This document shows, piece by piece, positions 7,294 to 14,313 of a stretch of 23,303 nt of DNA (position 1 is its first letter; each line of letters starts with the position of its first letter). Below the pieces are notes generated by a model that was not told the origin of the DNA, did no database searches, and worked only from the letters and a program-made list of their open reading frames with translations. The position numbers and the translations under genes were made by a program. Source of the DNA: Chloroflexota bacterium (GTDB lineage: Bacteria > Chloroflexota > Ktedonobacteria > Ktedonobacterales > Ktedonobacteraceae). Location: positions 1 through 23,303 of the forward strand of contig JAJZEJ010000342.1 in the NCBI GenBank assembly GCA_021828635.1, written 5' to 3'.

Positions 7294-8059
7294 CAGGGTT
7301 ATGACGCAGACCCGCGTATGCTTCATAGGCGTGAGCCAGCAAAACGCGCCGCCCTGGATCGCTCGGAGCGCCATAAATCGCAAAGAAATTATAGAGTTCA
7401 CTGACCAGATTTTCTAACGGACCGATATTCGGCCCGCCCTTCGTGTTTAGAAAACCCATACGTATCGCTATATCATCGTTGCTCAAGCCTTGCGCGATGA
7501 GCGTCGCGCATTCCTCCTGGCGCGGTGTCAGGCGTTGTCCCTGTAGCCGTTTGAGTAGATAGGTTAGCACCTCCGGGTCAATGAAGGTCTCTTTACGCGC
7601 TACCACTGTACTGGCAATCCGCTCAAGATAGAATGGCTCGATGTTATTGAAGAGCGCGTAACCGTGCAACCCCTGCGGACGCCCTGCTTTCTTTGCCGCG
7701 CTTCTGGGTGTGCCGCGTCGTGTATATTCGTGTCTGAAAACCTCAGCAGCCAGTGTCCAGCTTGGGTCTTGTGTGTAGATTACCACGCGCAATGCTGGCG
7801 CAATCTCCAGGAGAGCGCGTCCTAATTCAACACCATTATCGTTTCCCAGGCGCAGGTCTGATAATATCAGCCAATTTGCTAGTGGTACTTTCCGCGTAGC
7901 CTGTTCGTGTGCTAAAGCCTCAATGAGTTGGAGGGCGCTATGGGCATCACCCACCTGTCCGCGCAGGAGCAGATTGGGCGTCTCCTCAATAAATTCACAG
8001 ACTCCGCGCCGTTTGATTGGTGTGTCATCAATGACAATGACAGGAATTTGCTCACTCAT
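7274..8059 (-). CDS. Atypical NarL-like response regulator
   Basis: The 261-residue protein has an N-terminal receiver (about 5-145) and a C-terminal LuxR/NarL-like helix-turn-helix (about 176-225, LTPRQEECATLIAQGLSNDD). The acidic pair D11/D12, phospho-acceptor D68 (ILSDLRLG) and switch T96 are present. The conserved Lys of the receiver is replaced: the usual GYLLK reads GYALF (F137). There is an extra loop rich in R/K (about 107-130) and an insertion in the HTH (NTKGGPNIGPLEN). It is convergent with the histidine kinase, overlaps it by 20 bp, and is its likely partner. ATG 8059 has no Shine-Dalgarno and lies seven bases after a -10 element, pointing to leaderless translation. Confidence 0.85.
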   Translation of the reverse strand: MSEQIPVIVIDDTPIKRRGVCEFIEETPNLLLRGQVGDAHSALQLIEALAHEQATRKVPLANWLILSDLRLGNDNGVELGRALLEIAPALRVVIYTQDPSWTLAAEVFRHEYTRRGTPRSAAKKAGRPQGLHGYALFNNIEPFYLERIASTVVARKETFIDPEVLTYLLKRLQGQRLTPRQEECATLIAQGLSNDDIAIRMGFLNTKGGPNIGPLENLVSELYNFFAIYGAPSDPGRRVLLAHAYEAYAGLRHNPAMTPEP

Positions 8060-8066
8060 AGAGTAT

Positions 8067-8097
8067 ACTATACAATATTGACTCTACTTCAAGTCAA
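8067..8097 (-). promoter_or_regulatory. Response regulator promoter, probably leaderless
   Basis: On the minus strand TTGACT (8097-8092), a 19-bp spacer and TATAGT (8072-8067), within the small palindrome GTATACTATAC. The ATG starts seven bases downstream, so the mRNA would begin at the start codon. Confidence 0.55.
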
Positions 8098-8132
8098 GAA
8101 ATAGCTATCAGGTACTCACTATAGATTTAGTT

Positions 8133-8150
8133 TTCTTCTCATGAGAAGAA
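8133..8150. repeat. Perfect 18-bp palindrome at the end of the ROK gene
   Basis: TTCTTCTCATGAGAAGAA is self-complementary over all 18 bases. It contains the last codons and stop (TGA, 8141-8139) of the ROK gene and lies about 36 bp upstream of the response-regulator -35. No T-run follows on the minus strand, so it is a weak terminator at best and could be an operator. Confidence 0.5.
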
Positions 8151-9107
8151 TGATACCACACTACCTAATAGCGCGGCATCACGTTCCAGATGAGTAGGCA
8201 TGACCTCGACTTTGCTACAAACACGCGCGGACGTAGAAGAAGTGAAGGTGTTGCGCACATGCTGCAACAAAAAGTCACCAGTGCAGAGCAGATCGCCACC
8301 GAGAATGAGCATTTGGGGCGAGAAGAGATCGAGATAGTGCGTTGCGGCGGCACTGAGCCAGCGTCCCATCTCATGATAGATATACAACGCTACCACGTCA
8401 CCATGCGCAGCCTCTTCAGCCAGCAGAAGCGGCGTGAAGCTCTCACGATGCAGCAGGCGATATGTCAGGCTACTCTCATCGTCGCGCCGTATAGCACGCT
8501 GTACCAGTTTTTGCATGGCATCGAACGAAAGCAATGTATTGATGCAACCACGTTTGCCGCAACTACAACGCGGTCCCGTAGCGGTGCTGCTCAAGGCAAT
8601 ATGCGCGACGTGGCCGATAGCATGTTGCGACGTGCGCTCAGGTTGTCCATCGATCAGTAGTGCCGCTCCTGTTACGGCTTGCACGTTGAGTAGTACAAGG
8701 CGCTGAAAACCACGCCCGTTACCAAAATGATGTTCACCAAGCAGGGCTGCGTCCATATCGACATGTAGATGTGTAGGTACATTGAAACGTGCCTCTACGA
8801 TGTCACAGAGCGGAAGTTGGTTGAGCGCGGGTAAGGTGGGAATGGTTTGTGGACAACGGGCATTCTCATCCAGTACACCGGGAATGCTGATGCCGATGCC
8901 ATTGATGTACAGACGTTCAGCACGAGCTTGCGTACAGACCTGTTCTATTGCACGTAAGCATGGCTCCAGCGTAGCTATCGCGGAGCGCCCTCGCAGTGTT
9001 TTCGCGCTCGTTCGATAGACCATATGGCCATGACGGTCGATCAGCGCCACAGTCGTCTGCTCGCTCGTCACCTCAACGCCGACCGCGACGCTTCTATCTA
9101 CGCTCAT
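8139..9107 (-). CDS. ROK family protein (sugar kinase-like)
   Basis: This 322-residue protein has the actin-like ATPase fold of the ROK family, which includes gluco- and N-acetyl-sugar kinases. There is no N-terminal winged helix, so it is not a NagC/XylR-type repressor. The zinc-binding signature is nearly complete: GHVAH (165-169), then CSCGKRGCIN (181-190); the last position is N where family members usually have E. The catalytic Asp is probably D117 (VDMDAALLGE), although the usual NDAN reads VDMD. The second phosphate loop reads NVQAVTG instead of a GTGIG-like sequence. These changes suggest an unusual substrate or loss of kinase activity. The start ATG has only a weak ribosome site. Confidence 0.85.
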   Translation of the reverse strand: MSVDRSVAVGVEVTSEQTTVALIDRHGHMVYRTSAKTLRGRSAIATLEPCLRAIEQVCTQARAERLYINGIGISIPGVLDENARCPQTIPTLPALNQLPLCDIVEARFNVPTHLHVDMDAALLGEHHFGNGRGFQRLVLLNVQAVTGAALLIDGQPERTSQHAIGHVAHIALSSTATGPRCSCGKRGCINTLLSFDAMQKLVQRAIRRDDESSLTYRLLHRESFTPLLLAEEAAHGDVVALYIYHEMGRWLSAAATHYLDLFSPQMLILGGDLLCTGDFLLQHVRNTFTSSTSARVCSKVEVMPTHLERDAALLGSVVSFFS

Positions 9108-9144
9108 TGGCTGGCCCTGTTCTCTTTGATTGCAGTATCTCTAT

Positions 9145-9231
9145 AGAACTTGTGTTCTTAATTACAACAGGTATGCAGCACTACATGGACTGTATAGTAA
9201 AAGTATAATAAGTACACAGAACAAATGTCAA
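9145..9231 (-). promoter_or_regulatory. ROK gene promoter and leader dyad
   Basis: On the minus strand TTGACA (9231-9226), an 18-bp spacer and TATACT (9207-9202). In the leader is AGAACTTGTGTTCT (9145-9158), a perfect 5-bp dyad with a TTGT centre, a possible operator or hairpin about 40 bp before the start codon. Confidence 0.65.
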
Positions 9232-9297
9232 GACATCCGTTCGGAAAATCTGTCCTAACGTGGCGTAGTAGGAGTGTCGTGTGTCAATATGTGTCGT

Positions 9298-9327
9298 TTG
9301 CACCTTGATTGCGCGGCGTGATACAGT
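9298..9327 (+). promoter_or_regulatory. Candidate promoter of the 9405 gene
   Basis: TTGCAC (9298-9303), an 18-bp spacer and TACAGT (9322-9327). A second possible -10, TACAAT at 9366-9371, has no good -35. The 297-bp gap 9108-9404 otherwise holds only the ROK promoter and leader. Confidence 0.35.
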
Positions 9328-9404
9328 AAAAGGTAGATAGGATGCTGAATGGCAAGAGGAAATAGTACAATAGCTACGACGGAAAAAATACGAAGGAGTT
9401 TATT

Positions 9405-9941
9405 GTGGCAGGTACACAGAGACCTGATAATACCCCTCAGAGCAATGGACAGCCAGTCCGCAAAGGCCCAATTGTGGGTCAGGGACATGGGTTGAGCGAC
9501 GAAGAGGGGCGCATGATACAACAAATGATCCGCGAGGAACAGCATAGTGCGCGTGCGCTGGAGATACCCAAAGAAGACCTGGCTGCTGAGGCGACGACGA
9601 AAATGTCGCCAGAGGTAGAGCGTGTCATTCGGGCGAGCCGTGTGCGCGAAGTTCTCAATCTGTTCAACCGTGACTACCTTTATGGGCAGGGGCGTTTTGA
9701 TGAGTATAAAGATGGCTTGATCCTGAAATGGGGTGATGGCTATTCACGCAAGCATATCTGGATGACGGTCGAGAACGGCAATCTGATATTCCAGACCAGT
9801 CATGCCAAAAAATGCGATAAACCCTATTGCACTGGCACGCATCATGTGCTAACTCCCGATCTTTATATGAATCTCGATATCATCAATCAGGAATTGGGCG
9901 ATCTTTTCCGCCGTCCTGTTTATGAGCGATCAGATGATTAG
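9405..9941 (+). CDS. Conserved-looking protein of unknown function
   Basis: The 178-residue protein starts at GTG 9405, six bases after AAGGAG (9393-9398). I do not recognise its family. The N-terminal 30 residues are polar and probably disordered. A Glu/Arg-rich helical part (about 31-90) follows, and then a compact beta-rich domain (about 90-178) with several aromatic residues (YLYGQGRFDEYKDG, KHIWMTVENGNLIFQ). A possible metal site CDKPYCTGTHH lies at 137-147 (C137, C142, H146, H147). There is no signal peptide or membrane segment. The next gene starts 12 bp after its stop, so it is probably co-expressed with the degenerate receiver. Confidence 0.75.
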   Translation: MAGTQRPDNTPQSNGQPVRKGPIVGQGHGLSDEEGRMIQQMIREEQHSARALEIPKEDLAAEATTKMSPEVERVIRASRVREVLNLFNRDYLYGQGRFDEYKDGLILKWGDGYSRKHIWMTVENGNLIFQTSHAKKCDKPYCTGTHHVLTPDLYMNLDIINQELGDLFRRPVYERSDD

Positions 9942-9953
9942 GATAAGCAAGCC

Positions 9954-10382
9954 GTGACAAGCGCAATTCTCGCACTCGAAAAAGATCTCTTCTTCTCCGT
10001 GAAGATACGCGATACACTGCAACATCATGGATGGATGGTGATGACTGCCCGCACGTTGCCAGCCTTTGAGCAACGTCTGGCGGCTGAAGGTGATGAAAAG
10101 CCTGTTCTGGTCATTATTAATATCTCCACAACGGGGATAGATTGGGAGAAGGCTATTCGTCTTGCTTGCGCACAAGGGCTACCAGTGCTGGCTTTTGGCT
10201 CGCATATGGACCTGGATGCACGCGCGAAAGCACTAGCAGCCGGGGCGCAGAAAGTCGTTGCTAATTCCAAGTTTGTGCGTGATATGGCAATGCTAGTACA
10301 GCGTTTCCTGGAGCCATCGACTGTGACAACGACAACCATGAGCGAGCCACGTGAAGAAGCAGAAATAGAGGTGGAAGAATAG
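9954..10382 (+). CDS. Degenerate receiver-domain protein
   Basis: The 142-residue protein has the alternating strands and helices of a CheY-like receiver (about 3-118) and an acidic tail (EPREEAEIEVEE). Key positions are lost: the phospho-acceptor site reads IINISTTG with N56 in place of Asp, the N-terminal acidic pair reads LEKD, and the usual switch Thr/Ser and Lys are not seen at AFGSH and VVANS. It is therefore likely a phosphorylation-independent protein-interaction module. The GTG start at 9954 follows AGGA by about ten bases, and the gene lies 12 bp after the unknown gene. The operon ends at the hairpin that overlaps its stop codon. Confidence 0.75.
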   Translation: MTSAILALEKDLFFSVKIRDTLQHHGWMVMTARTLPAFEQRLAAEGDEKPVLVIINISTTGIDWEKAIRLACAQGLPVLAFGSHMDLDARAKALAAGAQKVVANSKFVRDMAMLVQRFLEPSTVTTTTMSEPREEAEIEVEE

Positions 10383-10402
10383 GCGCATAATAGCGCCTAT
10401 TC
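10377..10402. terminator. Bidirectional hairpin terminator
   Basis: GAATAGGCGC (10377-10386), loop ATAATA, GCGCCTATTC (10393-10402) form a perfect 10-bp stem. It includes the TAG stop of the receiver gene and lies just beyond the stop of the minus-strand small ORF. A pyrimidine-rich stretch follows on the plus strand rather than a clean T-run. Confidence 0.6.
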
Positions 10403-10407
10403 TCTTC

Positions 10408-10620
10408 CTATGCCTGTGATACAAGAATACCTTGTATCCAACGATAACTTGTGGGGATGAGTGAAAGTCCATAGCCGAGAGGGCGTTTCTCAAATTGTGC
10501 ATGCTGACGACGATACGTCCAATGTTTTGTAAAGAAATCTTGACGAGCGCGTTGAGACACCTGTGCCAATTGACGCATAGTGCGGTAATGAGGACGATGT
10601 GCAATTCTACTGCTCATGCA
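10408..10620 (-). CDS. Small basic hypothetical protein
   Basis: The proposed start ATG 10620 has AAGGAG five bases upstream and gives a 70-residue protein rich in Arg, His and Tyr (SSRIAHRPHYRT, FTKHWTYRRQHAQFEKR). A longer reading from 10683 would begin inside the terminator stem at 10667-10681 and is less likely. No signal peptide, membrane segment or known motif is visible. The gene sits alone between two hairpins and faces the receiver operon. The ribosome site is the main support; there is no homology evidence. Confidence 0.5.
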   Translation of the reverse strand, partial: CMSSRIAHRPHYRTMRQLAQVSQRARQDFFTKHWTYRRQHAQFEKRPLGYGLSLIPTSYRWIQGILVSQA

Positions 10621-10666
10621 TGCTCCTTCTGAGTGAGTACTTTGAGTGCCGGAGACCAAAATGCTA

Positions 10667-10711
10667 AAAAGCTCTTCTGGCATCTACATATAGTACGCCA
10701 GAAGAGCTTTT
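10667..10711. terminator. Strong bidirectional terminator
   Basis: AAAAGCTCTTCTGGC (10667-10681) and GCCAGAAGAGCTTTT (10697-10711) pair perfectly over 15 bp around a 15-nt loop, with T-runs on both strands. On the minus strand it ends erpA transcription about 65-110 bp after the gene. Confidence 0.85.
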
Positions 10712-10775
10712 ATTTCTCTCATGCTGTGCGATTGCCGCATCGGCGAAGCCCTTGTGCTACGAGTAGCATAAACGA

Positions 10776-11153
10776 CTAGTGACCACAGCCGCAGCTTCGG
10801 GGATCGCCATCGCCACCAGATGTTTTGAAGGAATGACCGCAGCCGCATGTTGAAACGGCATTGGGGTTATTGACGGTAAAGCCCGCGCCCATCAGGCTAT
10901 CGACATAATCGACTTCGCTATCCATGATGTAGCCGATGCTCATCTCGTCAATAAAGACTTTGAAGCCTTCCTGCGGGATAACGGTGTCGCCATCCTGCTC
11001 TTCGTCTAGCGTCATTCCATATTGCAGACCAGAACAACCTCCGCCAGCGACGAAAATGCGCAAGCCTAGAGTTGGATCATTTTCCTGTGCGACCAGCTCA
11101 CGAACCTTGTCCGCCGCCGTGGTTGTCATAGTAATCGTGCTTGTTTCGATCAT
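10776..11153 (-). CDS. erpA: A-type iron-sulfur cluster insertion protein (IscA/ErpA family)
   Basis: This small cytosolic carrier delivers Fe-S clusters to apoproteins. The three ligand cysteines are C40 (GGGCSGLQYG) and C103/C105 (STCGCGHSF). A further SCGCGH at the extreme C-terminus (C121, C123) goes beyond the usual family end and adds a second Cys/His cluster. ATG 11153 is chosen because AAGGTGA lies upstream and the family begins there; the 33 residues of the open frame before it contain promoter sequence. The gene is transcribed alone, with two possible promoters upstream and a strong terminator downstream. The symbol is by family; erpA and iscA-like members cannot be separated here. 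Confidence 0.92.
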   Translation of the reverse strand: MIETSTITMTTTAADKVRELVAQENDPTLGLRIFVAGGGCSGLQYGMTLDEEQDGDTVIPQEGFKVFIDEMSIGYIMDSEVDYVDSLMGAGFTVNNPNAVSTCGCGHSFKTSGGDGDPRSCGCGH

Positions 11154-11198
11154 TGTTAATTTCACCTTTGCCTTTAGAGACAATATTGCTGTACCTAT

Positions 11199-11303
11199 GT
11201 TGTACCACGCTGATGCACGAAAAGTCAAGCCGTTGAGCTGACCATTCTGCACGTCGTATCTACTGCACGCTTGAACTATACACTATACAAAATGAAGTGT
11301 CAA
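11199..11303 (-). promoter_or_regulatory. Two tandem promoters of erpA
   Basis: Distal on the minus strand: TTGACA (11303-11298), 17 bp, TATAGT (11280-11275). Proximal: TTGACT (11228-11223), 18 bp, TACAAC (11204-11199). The distal one is the better match and starts a leader of about 115 nt; the proximal one gives about 40 nt. Confidence 0.6.
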
Positions 11304-11307
11304 GCAA

Positions 11308-12945
11308 TCAGGACGATCTGAAGCGTTGCTGTACCCGCATCGTGTTTGTCAGCAGGTGTGGGACAGTGGGAGCTGTGCCGAAGAGTGGCTCGGTGCGCCG
11401 TTCGCTTCCACCTGTTAGACGGCTCATCACATTGGTGGCTGTCCAGCCTTGAGCTAGCAGGTGTGCGCCAAGTCCGCTCATAATGGCTGTAGCGAAGGAT
11501 GTGCCAGCCCAATCGGCCCAACCTGCCGCATTCTGCTCACCATTAGGGAATGTAGGCGAGATGAAGAGGCCACGTACCGCATCGGGTAGGGCATTCATAT
11601 CGATGCTACCGTAGCCATCGCCGCCAAAGGTTGCAACGCCACTTCCAGAGGGGGGAATGGTAGCCGCATTGGCAAAATTGGCGGGCTGAAAACTACTATT
11701 GACTGCTGTGACGCTCATTACCGTCTCATAGCGTGCGGGTGCGCGGGGGGGACGTGCGGCTTTACCCTGTTCGGTCGCGGAAAACGAATCATTGCCTGCT
11801 GCGGCCACGATTAATGCTCCATGCGCGTACAGACCATCAAAAAGCAAACGTAGACCATCTTCGATATGGTTGAGAATACGTAGCACGCCGCTCAACTGCG
11901 AACTGGCCCACTGACGATTCTCGAACCAGATATAGGGCAAACGGCGAATATCGGGCATCACCGTCAAACTGAGATTAATCACCAGACGGCGAATAGAACC
12001 AGCTACCATCTCACGCTCCAGATCAGTCAGGGCTGCGTAGAGGGCGTAAAGATCACCACCACCGTGATCGTTGAGGATGCGTATCAGGCGAATATGTGCG
12101 CGAGGAGCCATGTCGCGGATTAAGCCAGCCACTGCCAGACCGTGATCGGGCATAGGATAATAGCGGGCATCACCGTAGTGATCTCGACCGGTATGCACAT
12201 CACTTGTCAGTGGGTAGCGGTCGTATTCGATAGCGAATGAGCCATCCTCGTTGCGCAATTCGCTAGCAAACTGCTGTAAGAGCCAGTTACGCCGCCATTC
12301 AGGGCGTAGCGCGGCACTGCGCAATCGATCAGGATGTGGCGCTGTATCTAGTACCGCGACCAGCACATCTTCACTACCGCGTGTATCGAGTGCCAATCCC
12401 TGTTCTAAGACGTTTAGATGCCAGCCAATCTGACCACTGGTCTGACCAGCCAGGTCCAGCGCGGGTGCGGGCCGTGGTGGGCAGGCAGTACCCCCTTCAC
12501 CATAGAGCAAAGGAGCGGCCACGACCAGCCAGTTAGGCATTGCTGAGACCATATGTAGCCCACGCTCGGCCAGTTGTTCTAAATGGCGTTGCAGGTAGGT
12601 GAGCGCCATTGGTACCGCGTCGCGCACCTCTGGGTCGCTATGACGGGCGTGAAAGAAAAGCGCCGCCAGCGGCTGTTTATGATGTAAACCAAAGAAGAAC
12701 GCACGGCGACGAATGGGCGGCATCGTGGGTATCTCATGCCAACGACCATGCGTGCCATAGGGTTCCAAAATAATATTATATGGCGCAAGCGTCTCATTGA
12801 GCAGAGTTCGTACCTGTTCGATTAATGTATCTTGTGTCTCATCGGCTAGTAGCCGGGGCAGACGCACAACCACTACCATCTCGCCAGGTATCCAGTGATA
12901 CAGTTCATCGGGTACACCCATGAACTCCGTTGAAGTGCGAGCCAT
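11308..12945 (-). CDS. S8 subtilisin-like serine protease without signal peptide
   Basis: The 545-residue protein has the complete subtilase catalytic set: D200 (VAVLDTAPHPD), H268 (PDHGLAVAGLI), oxyanion N385 (AAAGND) and S483 (GTSFATAIMSG). An N-terminal domain of about 180 residues precedes the catalytic part and is of unrecognised type; it may act as a pro-domain or interaction module (MVSAMPNW resembles the end of subtilase propeptides). No secretion signal or membrane segment is present, so it may act in the cytoplasm. ATG 12945 is chosen because AGGGGGG lies about nine bases upstream; an upstream TTG at 12951 is unlikely. The divergent neighbour is an M20 peptidase, which may share a role in peptide turnover. 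Confidence 0.9.
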   Translation of the reverse strand: MARTSTEFMGVPDELYHWIPGEMVVVVRLPRLLADETQDTLIEQVRTLLNETLAPYNIILEPYGTHGRWHEIPTMPPIRRRAFFFGLHHKQPLAALFFHARHSDPEVRDAVPMALTYLQRHLEQLAERGLHMVSAMPNWLVVAAPLLYGEGGTACPPRPAPALDLAGQTSGQIGWHLNVLEQGLALDTRGSEDVLVAVLDTAPHPDRLRSAALRPEWRRNWLLQQFASELRNEDGSFAIEYDRYPLTSDVHTGRDHYGDARYYPMPDHGLAVAGLIRDMAPRAHIRLIRILNDHGGGDLYALYAALTDLEREMVAGSIRRLVINLSLTVMPDIRRLPYIWFENRQWASSQLSGVLRILNHIEDGLRLLFDGLYAHGALIVAAAGNDSFSATEQGKAARPPRAPARYETVMSVTAVNSSFQPANFANAATIPPSGSGVATFGGDGYGSIDMNALPDAVRGLFISPTFPNGEQNAAGWADWAGTSFATAIMSGLGAHLLAQGWTATNVMSRLTGGSERRTEPLFGTAPTVPHLLTNTMRVQQRFRSS

Positions 12946-13048
12946 GCACAAAACCCCCCTTTATCGGCTGACTCGGAATGTACACAACGCTGCTTGCCCT
13001 AACAGAAGTGCAGCGTAAATTGCAGCGAAGAGAGCCAACCTGTGCTTC

Positions 13049-13105
13049 ATTATAGCGGAATGTACGCATGAACACAATTGGTCATGGGACGCTCTCTGAT
13101 ATAAT
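13049..13105. promoter_or_regulatory. Back-to-back promoters of the two peptidase genes
   Basis: Minus strand, for the subtilase: TTGTGT (13077-13072), 17 bp, TATAAT (13054-13049). Plus strand, for the M20 peptidase: TTGGTC (13078-13083), 16 bp, TATAAT (13100-13105). Both have a perfect -10 and weak -35 boxes that touch each other, so one bound factor could control both. Confidence 0.65.
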
Positions 13106-13144
13106 GACGGGACAGAATCAAATAAATTCACAGGAGAGAAACAT

Positions 13145-14221
13145 ATGTACTCTGAGCGTCTCTGTCAGACGTTAATCGAACTGGTTGGTATTCCCAGCAC
13201 ATCCGGCCATGAAGAGCAGGTACGCCGCTATCTCGCGCAACAGTTGAGCCTGCTTGGTTTGACATCCGCAACCGATGCATCCGGCAACCTCACAGCCAGG
13301 CTCGACGGCGTAGGGAAACCATTACTGCTTAATGCTCACATGGATCGCGTACCGCCAGGGCTGGGACACACACCGATTTTGCGCGACGGCACATTGTATA
13401 GCGATGGCGCAACGAATCTGGGAGCCGATGATGCAGCTGGTATCACCATTGTGCTGGAGATCGTCAAGCGTGTTATTGAGCAGCAGTTACCACATCCGCC
13501 GCTTGCGTTGGTTTTCACGGTACAAGAAGAGACCGGCTTGTGTGGCGCACGTGGCTTCGATGCTACGCGCTGGCAGGTTCATGACGGCATTGTCTTCGAT
13601 AACGCTTTTGAGGCTGGCGTCGTCGTCTCGCAAGGTGCGACCTATGAAGCCTTTGATGTGACCATCACCGGTCGTACAGGCCACCCCGGCAAAGACTTGT
13701 CACAGACCGTCAACGCGCTCGATATCTTTCGTGCCGCCGAGTATCCACATGGCTCATTCGCCAATGACCAGACGCGCATCAATATCGGGCGACTCAGCTC
13801 TGGAACCGCACGCAATGCTATTCCTGATGTGGTAACGCTGGAAGGTGAGTTGCGCAGTTTTGAGCCAGAGGAGCGGCGACAACGCTACCTCCAACAGATA
13901 CGTGCTGCTTTTGAGCAGGCGGCACAACGCTTTGGTGGTCATGCCGAGATGCACGTTAATCCACACGCCAGTGGTTACGCGATTAGCGAGGATGAGCCGT
14001 TGCTCCAGACCTATAAAGCTGTGTTAGCACAACGCGGTGCCTCATTACAGTTGCGTCCAACCTTTATTGGTAGCGATACCAGCAGCTTCCGCCCGGCCAT
14101 CAACGCCTTCACGCTCTCCACGGGTGTTGTCAACGAACATTCCGTTCACGAATACGTGGCGCTGGAACCACTGGAACAGATCGTGCAGGATATATTACAC
14201 GTATTGGAAAGGTGGCAGTGA
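13145..14221 (+). CDS. M20-family metallopeptidase (PepT-like)
   Basis: This 358-residue cytosolic di-zinc peptidase probably removes residues from short peptides. Metal and catalytic motifs are in order: AHMD (H65, D67), GADDAAG (D95/D96, bridging Asp), QEET (catalytic E128, E129), and VFDN (D152). The dimerisation domain begins near residue 170 (GRTGHPGKD). The C-terminal VNEHSVHEYV gives the last His ligand. The start ATG follows AGGAGAG by six bases. The order of motifs fits peptidase T-like proteins; peptidases and amidohydrolases of M20 cannot be fully told apart by sequence. It is expressed alone, divergently from the subtilase. Confidence 0.9.
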   Translation: MYSERLCQTLIELVGIPSTSGHEEQVRRYLAQQLSLLGLTSATDASGNLTARLDGVGKPLLLNAHMDRVPPGLGHTPILRDGTLYSDGATNLGADDAAGITIVLEIVKRVIEQQLPHPPLALVFTVQEETGLCGARGFDATRWQVHDGIVFDNAFEAGVVVSQGATYEAFDVTITGRTGHPGKDLSQTVNALDIFRAAEYPHGSFANDQTRINIGRLSSGTARNAIPDVVTLEGELRSFEPEERRQRYLQQIRAAFEQAAQRFGGHAEMHVNPHASGYAISEDEPLLQTYKAVLAQRGASLQLRPTFIGSDTSSFRPAINAFTLSTGVVNEHSVHEYVALEPLEQIVQDILHVLERWQ

Positions 14222-14222
14222 G

Positions 14223-14275
14223 TCAAATATTCAAATATTGATTCCTTGACACATACTTCCATACTCATCTATAAT
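14223..14275 (+). promoter_or_regulatory. Ser/Thr kinase promoter with upstream direct repeat
   Basis: TTGACA (14246-14251), an 18-bp spacer and TATAAT (14270-14275) are both perfect consensus boxes. Just upstream is the tandem repeat TCAAATAT (14223-14230 and 14231-14238), which also forms an AATATT-N2-AATATT dyad and may act as an UP-like or operator sequence. Confidence 0.8.
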
Positions 14276-14313
14276 GCCGCTAGAAAGAAGTTTGGATAAA
14301 GGTAGGTACGACT

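Noticed and set aside
9255..9545. 96-residue minus-strand frame before the 9405 gene
   Set aside because: It overlaps the start of a better-supported gene on the other strand and has no ribosome site.
10624..10683. Upstream extension of the small basic ORF to ATG 10683
   Set aside because: It would start inside the stem of a strong terminator; ATG 10620 has a proper ribosome site.
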